Positions 59,863 to 64,000 of a stretch of 64,000 bases of DNA are shown in pieces (positions within the stretch are counted from its first letter, which is position 1; every line of letters starts with the position of its first letter). Origin of the DNA: Asinibacterium sp. OR53 (GTDB taxonomy: Bacteria; Bacteroidota; Bacteroidia; Chitinophagales; Chitinophagaceae). The notes below the pieces were generated by a model, which was given only the letters and a program-made list of their open reading frames with translations, was not told the DNA's origin and did not search any database. A program made the translations under genes and the position numbers. Location: NCBI RefSeq assembly GCF_000515315.1, contig NZ_KI911562.1:3133220-3197219 (forward strand), written 5' to 3'.

Positions 59863-60650
59863 TGGTGCTTTTGTTTTTTGACTTCATTCCAGATGGCGTC
59901 CATTTCGGCGAGCGACAAACCGGCGAGGTGCTTACCTTGTTCCGCTGCGATGGCTTCCATCTGCTGAAAACGCCGGATAAACTTCTTATTGGTCTTTTCC
60001 AGTGCGGCTTCGGGATCGATATGCAAAAACCGTGCATAATTTACCAGGCTGAAAAGCAGGTCGCCAAACTCCTCTTCTATCCGGTCCTGCTCGTTTTGTT
60101 GAACCGCTTCCTGCAACTCGTTCGACTCTTCCTCCACTTTCTTCCACACATCTGCTTTGTTCTCCCATTCAAAACCCACCTGTTTGGCTTTCTCCTGGAT
60201 GCGAACGGCTTTAACCACTGAGGGCAGCGAACGTGGTACCCCGCTCAGCACCGATTTCTTGAGCTCGCCCTGTTCGTTCCGTTCCTGCAGTTTCAATTGC
60301 TCCCAGTTCCTTTTTACGTCTTCTTCATCTTTTACCTGTACATCTCCATAAATATGCGGGTGGCGATGGATCAATTTTTCACATACGCTGTTGATGGCTT
60401 CTGATAATGTAAAGCGATTTTGCTCTGTGCCTATTTTAGCATAAAACAACAGGTGCAGCATGATATCTCCCAGCTCCTCTTTGATTCCCGGCCAGTTCTC
60501 ATCGGTGATGGCATCGGCCAGTTCATAGGTTTCCTCAATGGTCATGTGACGCAGGGTATGAATGGTCTGTTTTCTGTCCCAGGGGCATTGCTCCCGCAAT
60601 TCATCCATGATCTTCACCAGCCGCATGAAGCTATTTGCTGTTTCTTCCAT
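59856..60650 (-). CDS. mazG: nucleoside triphosphate pyrophosphohydrolase
   Basis: A 264-residue enzyme that hydrolyses NTPs to NMP and pyrophosphate. Two MazG folds are seen: LMRLVKIMDELREQCPWDRKQTIHTLRHMTIEETYELADAITD, ELGDIMLHLLFYAKIG (ExxE...ExxD) and later KVEEESNELQEAVQQN, EEFGDLLFSLVNYARFL. This is the two-domain form. Four-helix metal-binding Glu/Asp are present in both. It clears non-canonical or excess NTPs. The kinase gene overlaps its last 7 bp, and a DUF3667 gene ends 9 bp upstream. Confidence 0.94.
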   Translation of the reverse strand: MEETANSFMRLVKIMDELREQCPWDRKQTIHTLRHMTIEETYELADAITDENWPGIKEELGDIMLHLLFYAKIGTEQNRFTLSEAINSVCEKLIHRHPHIYGDVQVKDEEDVKRNWEQLKLQERNEQGELKKSVLSGVPRSLPSVVKAVRIQEKAKQVGFEWENKADVWKKVEEESNELQEAVQQNEQDRIEEEFGDLLFSLVNYARFLHIDPEAALEKTNKKFIRRFQQMEAIAAEQGKHLAGLSLAEMDAIWNEVKKQKHHC

Positions 60651-60659
60651 AACACTAAA

Positions 60660-61628
60660 TTAAATCGTAAACGCTGAAAAGGTACCAAAGATCATAAATA
60701 CGAATAGCATGACCACCAATCCAAGCAATAAAGACAGAAAATATTTGAAGAATGTTTTCTTCGGCGATTGCCCGTAAAACCCGCGCATTGCCTTGTATCC
60801 ATAAAACAGGATGAGCAATGAGAACATATCAGACAGCAGTTTGTTCGCATCCCAATGAAAAAGACTGAAAAAACTGCCCAGCAGCAGTGAAACCAGTATC
60901 ATGATGAAAATAGCACAATACAGGTGAAGGGTATATACCACATGGTTCACATAATAGAATTGTTTGCGTCTTATGTATAATAAAGATAGTGCCAGCGAGA
61001 AAAGAGGAAGTGATACAAACAGCATTTGCGGGAACAAATGGGTGAACTTCTCCACCATTGCCTCTATAACGCCTTTAGGATCCTGGCGGTATTTGTCGTA
61101 AAAACCAAGTGCCCGATGGGTTACTGCCCGCTCGATCCGACCATCTCTTTTTGTTTCAGGAAGGGTATTCTGTGCTGAATCATATTGTTTGCTAGAATAA
61201 ACTTTCGCATTATCAGCCTTATCGCTTTTCTTTTCCACTTCAGATTTTAAACTGCCGCTTATCGAATCAGCCGTATGCTTCTTCGATTCATTGTAAGTGA
61301 ACCTAGTGTGTCGTCCATAAAAGCTGAAAAAAATGAGGAAAAAGAAAGCCGAGGTAAACACATACATCTTCACCGGGTGCAGGTACCCGGAGCGCCGCCC
61401 CTTGAAATATTCTCTCGACAAAAATCCCGGCCGGAACAGCAGGAACTTCAGTGTGCTGAAGAACTTACCATCAAAATGCGTGAGATCGTATATAAAATGC
61501 GTGGTCAGGTGCCAGAAACTTTCTTGGGGCTCAATATTCTCCTGTCCGCATTCATGGCAATACCGGCCATGCAGCAGGCTGCCACAGTTCAGGCAAACTT
61601 TTTCGTTTCGTTCAGGGAAATGCGACAC
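60660..61628 (-). CDS. DUF3667 domain membrane protein with zinc ribbon
   Basis: 322 residues. An N-terminal zinc ribbon (CLNCGSLLHGRYCHECGQ, four Cys) leads to the DUF3667 block (FWHLTTHFIYDLTHFDGKFFSTLKFLLFRPGFLSREYFKGRRSGYLHPVKMYVFTSAFFF) and about five membrane helices at the C-terminal half. A charged linker of about 80 residues separates the first helix from the rest. The family occurs widely in Bacteroidota with no known role. It probably heads the unit with mazG and the kinase. Confidence 0.88.
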   Translation of the reverse strand: MSHFPERNEKVCLNCGSLLHGRYCHECGQENIEPQESFWHLTTHFIYDLTHFDGKFFSTLKFLLFRPGFLSREYFKGRRSGYLHPVKMYVFTSAFFFLIFFSFYGRHTRFTYNESKKHTADSISGSLKSEVEKKSDKADNAKVYSSKQYDSAQNTLPETKRDGRIERAVTHRALGFYDKYRQDPKGVIEAMVEKFTHLFPQMLFVSLPLFSLALSLLYIRRKQFYYVNHVVYTLHLYCAIFIMILVSLLLGSFFSLFHWDANKLLSDMFSLLILFYGYKAMRGFYGQSPKKTFFKYFLSLLLGLVVMLFVFMIFGTFSAFTI

Positions 61629-61742
61629 TTGTTAATGTTTAACTAAAAATACAGAACTAATTGAGAGTTGCAAGGCCCCACCCGTTTTCCTTTTTTTGAA
61701 TGTTGATAACTGTCACTGTACATTTGGAAAAAATATCGGCAG

Positions 61743-62576
61743 ATGAAAGGGCTCCAGCTACTGGCATTATTGGTTTTGATCCATACCGGCTGTTTCGCAC
61801 AGTACTATTACAACGACCTCGTTTCGATACAGCAAGGCGCAGCTCAATACAAGGTCCTCCGCAATAATAAAGTTAAAACCTTCAAAGTGGTGAGCTATGA
61901 CGCCGACGACCAGCCGACCGAAGGCTTTTCCCTGGAGCAGGAGATCAGCCTGGACGGCAAAAAGATCACCATCACCGATGCTTCCATCAGCGGGAAAAAG
62001 AGCGTTACTGTTAATACTTATGAGCTGGGCCGGCTGAAAAAAGCAGTAGCAAGCGGTAACCGGATTGAAAACAAAACCGATTACCAATACGACGATAATG
62101 GGCGGTTGATCAAAATAACCCTCACCACATCCGACACTTCCATGAAATATACCAGTGTCGAAACGCATGAATGGGTATACGATGAAAAAGGACAGCCCGC
62201 TTCTATGTTGCGTGTAAAAAGCAAGACAGACAGCACTTTCGTGAGTTTTGTGCGGGATGAGCAGGGCAATATAGCAGAAGAGCACTGGAAAAGAAAAGGG
62301 TCAGCACCCGAAGTCTATTATTACTATTACAATGCGAAGAATGAGCTCACCGATATTGTCCGGTACAACAGCAAACTGAAAAAATTATTGCCCGATTTTT
62401 TATTCGAATACGATCATACCGGCCGTCTCAGCCAGATGACGCAGGTATTACTGGGCAACAATAATTATTATACCTGGAAATATACTTATAACGAAAAGGG
62501 CCTGAAACAGAAAGAGAACTGTTTTGACAAAAATCAGAAGAAGGCAGGCAGTATTGAATACGTGTACACTTATTAA
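61743..62576 (+). CDS. exported protein with YD/RHS-like repeats
   Basis: 277 residues with a signal peptide (to about GCFAQ). The chain contains YD-type repeats: YQYDDNGRLIKITL, WVYDEKGQPASML, FVRDEQGNIAEE, YYYNAKNELTDIVRYNS, FEYDHTGRLSQMTQV and YTYNEKGLKQKENCF, spaced about 25-40 residues. These resemble RHS/YD repeats, but no RHS core or toxin domain follows. It probably forms a beta-solenoid-like secreted or surface protein. It is alone between the divergent DUF3667 gene and the convergent symporter. Confidence 0.72.
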   Translation: MKGLQLLALLVLIHTGCFAQYYYNDLVSIQQGAAQYKVLRNNKVKTFKVVSYDADDQPTEGFSLEQEISLDGKKITITDASISGKKSVTVNTYELGRLKKAVASGNRIENKTDYQYDDNGRLIKITLTTSDTSMKYTSVETHEWVYDEKGQPASMLRVKSKTDSTFVSFVRDEQGNIAEEHWKRKGSAPEVYYYYYNAKNELTDIVRYNSKLKKLLPDFLFEYDHTGRLSQMTQVLLGNNNYYTWKYTYNEKGLKQKENCFDKNQKKAGSIEYVYTY

Positions 62577-62581
62577 AAAGA

Positions 62582-62682
62582 CGTCATCCCGAGTTTATTT
62601 AACCGTCATCCCGAGCGCAGCCGAGGGATCTGCCTGAATGTTCAACAGGTCCTTCGACTCGCTTCGCTCGCTCAGGATGACG
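62582..62682. repeat. palindromic intergenic repeat, copy 3 (inverted relative to copy 1)
   Basis: A 79-bp core (62604-62682) begins CGTCATCCCGAG and ends CTCAGGATGACG. Its reverse complement differs from the copy at 35302-35380 at two positions only. A half copy (CGTCATCCCGAG) at 62582 precedes it. It lies between convergent genes. Confidence 0.88.
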
Positions 62683-62694
62683 GTTAATTAAAAT

Positions 62695-64000
62695 TTACCA
62701 GAATAAAGTATACAGGGCAACCAGTAACCCGCAAACGATCAGGGCGCCGGCAGCAAAACTTTTATTCATACCAAACATTTTGGTATCTATTTCCAGTCCC
62801 TTCATTTCTACTCCTCTTCTCCGGTCGATCATGCTGATGATATACATACCGATAACACAGAACAGGAATACAATGCCCATCCTGTCGAGGAATGGTATCT
62901 CATAAACCCCATCGGCATTGGCTTTGGAAAAGCCGGAGGAAGCGAGGAAAGAAAGGTCCATGAAACCAGGCAGCTTCTTGAAAAGGATCGAGAGTCCGAA
63001 ACCGCCAACTGTAGCAAACAAAGCGGCATTGGAGCTTGTCTTTTTCCAAAAAAAGCCCAGGAAGAACATGGCAAAAATACCCGGCGATACAAATCCGGTA
63101 TATTCCTGGATGAACTGAAACCCTCCTTTTTTATCAATGCCCAGCATGGGGGCAATGATCAACGCCAGGATCATGGCAATGATAATGGTAGCTTTTCCTA
63201 TCCATACCATTTTCTTCTCATCGGCCTCTTTATTGATCACTTTCTTGTAAATGTCGAGGGTAAAGATGGTGGAAATACTGTTGGCCTTACCCGCCAGGGA
63301 AGCCACCACGGCAGCGGTCAATGCTGCGAAGGACAATCCTTTGAGTCCGGCAGGCAGCAGGTTCAACAACACGGGATATGCCTTATCAGGATTGAGTTCC
63401 CCACCTTGCATCATTTCTGTTTGGAAGCTGCCTTTCTGGTGCAGTACGAATGCGGCAATACCCGGCAAACAAACGATCACCGGCATGAGCAGTTTCAGGA
63501 AGGCGGCAAAAAGCAACCCACCCCTTGCCGTAGGAAGCGATGCACCCAGCGCTCTTTGTGTAATGTACTGGTTACATCCCCAATAGTTCAGGTTGGCAAT
63601 CCACATACCTCCTACCAGTACCGTGAGTCCCGGCAGATCGAGGTAGTTGGGATTGTCTTTTTTGAGGATCATGTGAAAATGATCATCGGCCGAATTCAAC
63701 AAGTGATGAAAGCCTTTTACAATACCTGTATCACCGAATTTTTCAGATACCAGGTTCAGGGCAAGATAGGTGGTTACCAATCCGCCCAGTACCAGGAAGA
63801 ATACCTGGATCACATCGGTATAACCGATCACTTTCATACCGCCCAGTGTAATGATTACGGCAAAAATGGCCAGTCCAATCATACAGGCAGTAATACTGAT
63901 GCCCGAGATACTGCTGATGGCCAGGGCACCGAGGTACAAAATAGAAGTGAGGTTCACCACCACATACAATAACAACCAGAAAATGGCCATGATCATGGCT
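62695..64000 (-). CDS. sodium/solute symporter (SSS/SGLT family), N-terminus outside window
   Basis: 435 residues are visible of a larger inner-membrane protein; the frame is open through the window edge, so the Met at 63996 is not a reliable start. SSS signatures include AKVIGYTDVIQVFFLVLGGL-type helix (GGMKVIGYTDVIQV), NYWGCNQYITQRALGA (vSGLT-type), KANSISTIFTLDIYKK and PGIFAMFFLGFFWKKTSSNAA. About ten helices are visible here. vSGLT-like members import sugars with Na+. The substrate is unknown. A repeat and the convergent YD-repeat gene lie at its 3' end. Confidence 0.92.
   Translation of the reverse strand, partial: AMIMAIFWLLLYVVVNLTSILYLGALAISSISGISITACMIGLAIFAVIITLGGMKVIGYTDVIQVFFLVLGGLVTTYLALNLVSEKFGDTGIVKGFHHLLNSADDHFHMILKKDNPNYLDLPGLTVLVGGMWIANLNYWGCNQYITQRALGASLPTARGGLLFAAFLKLLMPVIVCLPGIAAFVLHQKGSFQTEMMQGGELNPDKAYPVLLNLLPAGLKGLSFAALTAAVVASLAGKANSISTIFTLDIYKKVINKEADEKKMVWIGKATIIIAMILALIIAPMLGIDKKGGFQFIQEYTGFVSPGIFAMFFLGFFWKKTSSNAALFATVGGFGLSILFKKLPGFMDLSFLASSGFSKANADGVYEIPFLDRMGIVFLFCVIGMYIISMIDRRRGVEMKGLEIDTKMFGMNKSFAAGALIVCGLLVALYTLFW

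Noticed and set aside
1..64000. CRISPR arrays, rRNA or tRNA genes, prophage or conjugation modules
   Set aside because: No regular direct-repeat/spacer array, no rRNA-like stretch, no tRNA cloverleaf (apart from the tmRNA tRNA-like part) and no phage or mating genes were seen by reading.

Overview
The window looks like chromosome from a Bacteroidota bacterium, most likely family Chitinophagaceae. Evidence: a SusC/SusD pair, a TonB-linked receptor with an N-terminal carboxypeptidase-like domain, DUF3667, DUF2911 and DUF2961 proteins, two bactofilins, a PafA-type phosphatase, many Bacteroidota promoters (TTTG, 17-23 bp, TAnnTTTG), a tmRNA whose tag reads GNTQYAMAA, and a zeaxanthin-type carotenoid cluster. 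No tRNA, rRNA or CRISPR array was seen. The family assignment is inferred from gene content only.

Left part (1-14.3 kb), accessory and metabolic: a cut-off universal stress protein; an AraC-type regulator; then a run of nine same-strand genes with 10-65 bp gaps (SDR dehydrogenase, SnoaL-like lipoprotein, PQQ-type beta-propeller oxidoreductase, YceI, NAD-binding epimerase-like protein, 14-helix MFS exporter, M20 amidohydrolase, TRIC-type channel, CPH-motif heavy-metal ATPase). A Crp-family regulator, a 7-helix membrane protein and a second SDR follow.

Carotenoid region (14.3-21.3 kb, minus strand): MarR regulator, crtI, crtB, an unknown protein, an SRPBCC protein, crtZ, a lycopene cyclase and idi form one tightly overlapped operon. 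It is interrupted by a 1,229-bp IS3/IS407-type element at 16070-17298 with a 4-bp CGAA target duplication. Removing the element in silico restores the SRPBCC reading frame and an ATGA overlap with crtZ, so the insertion cut the SRPBCC gene and separated upstream (phytoene to lycopene) from downstream (cyclase, hydroxylase, isomerase) genes. Just beyond lies a scar region with two broken genes (21.4-22.4 kb).

Glycan and iron region (22.4-34.3 kb): susC, susD and a GH172 enzyme form a minimal utilisation locus next to an OmpR/histidine-kinase pair. Five 11-bp-phased ATTAG-like repeats sit upstream of susC and are a candidate response-regulator site. A VIT1/CCC1 iron transporter and a siderophore-type TonB receptor follow.

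Right part (34.3-64 kb) is mostly core: xerD, a vWA protein divergent from a sigma/anti-sigma pair, a DUF2911 protein, an alpha-oxoamine synthase, a PafA-type phosphatase, inorganic pyrophosphatase, NlpC/P60, two divergent bactofilins, a second sigma/anti-sigma pair, a heptad-repeat secreted protein, ssrA, rseP-dxr, a GH3-like enzyme, rplU-rpmA, a Lys/Ala-rich histone-like protein, a PolX with a degenerate polymerase site, a very large NtrY-like kinase, mazG, DUF3667 and a sodium/solute symporter cut by the window end. A palindromic repeat of about 79 bp occurs at three convergent gene ends (35.3, 56.1 and 62.6 kb), and in one case it encodes the last residues and stop codon of the neighbouring kinase.
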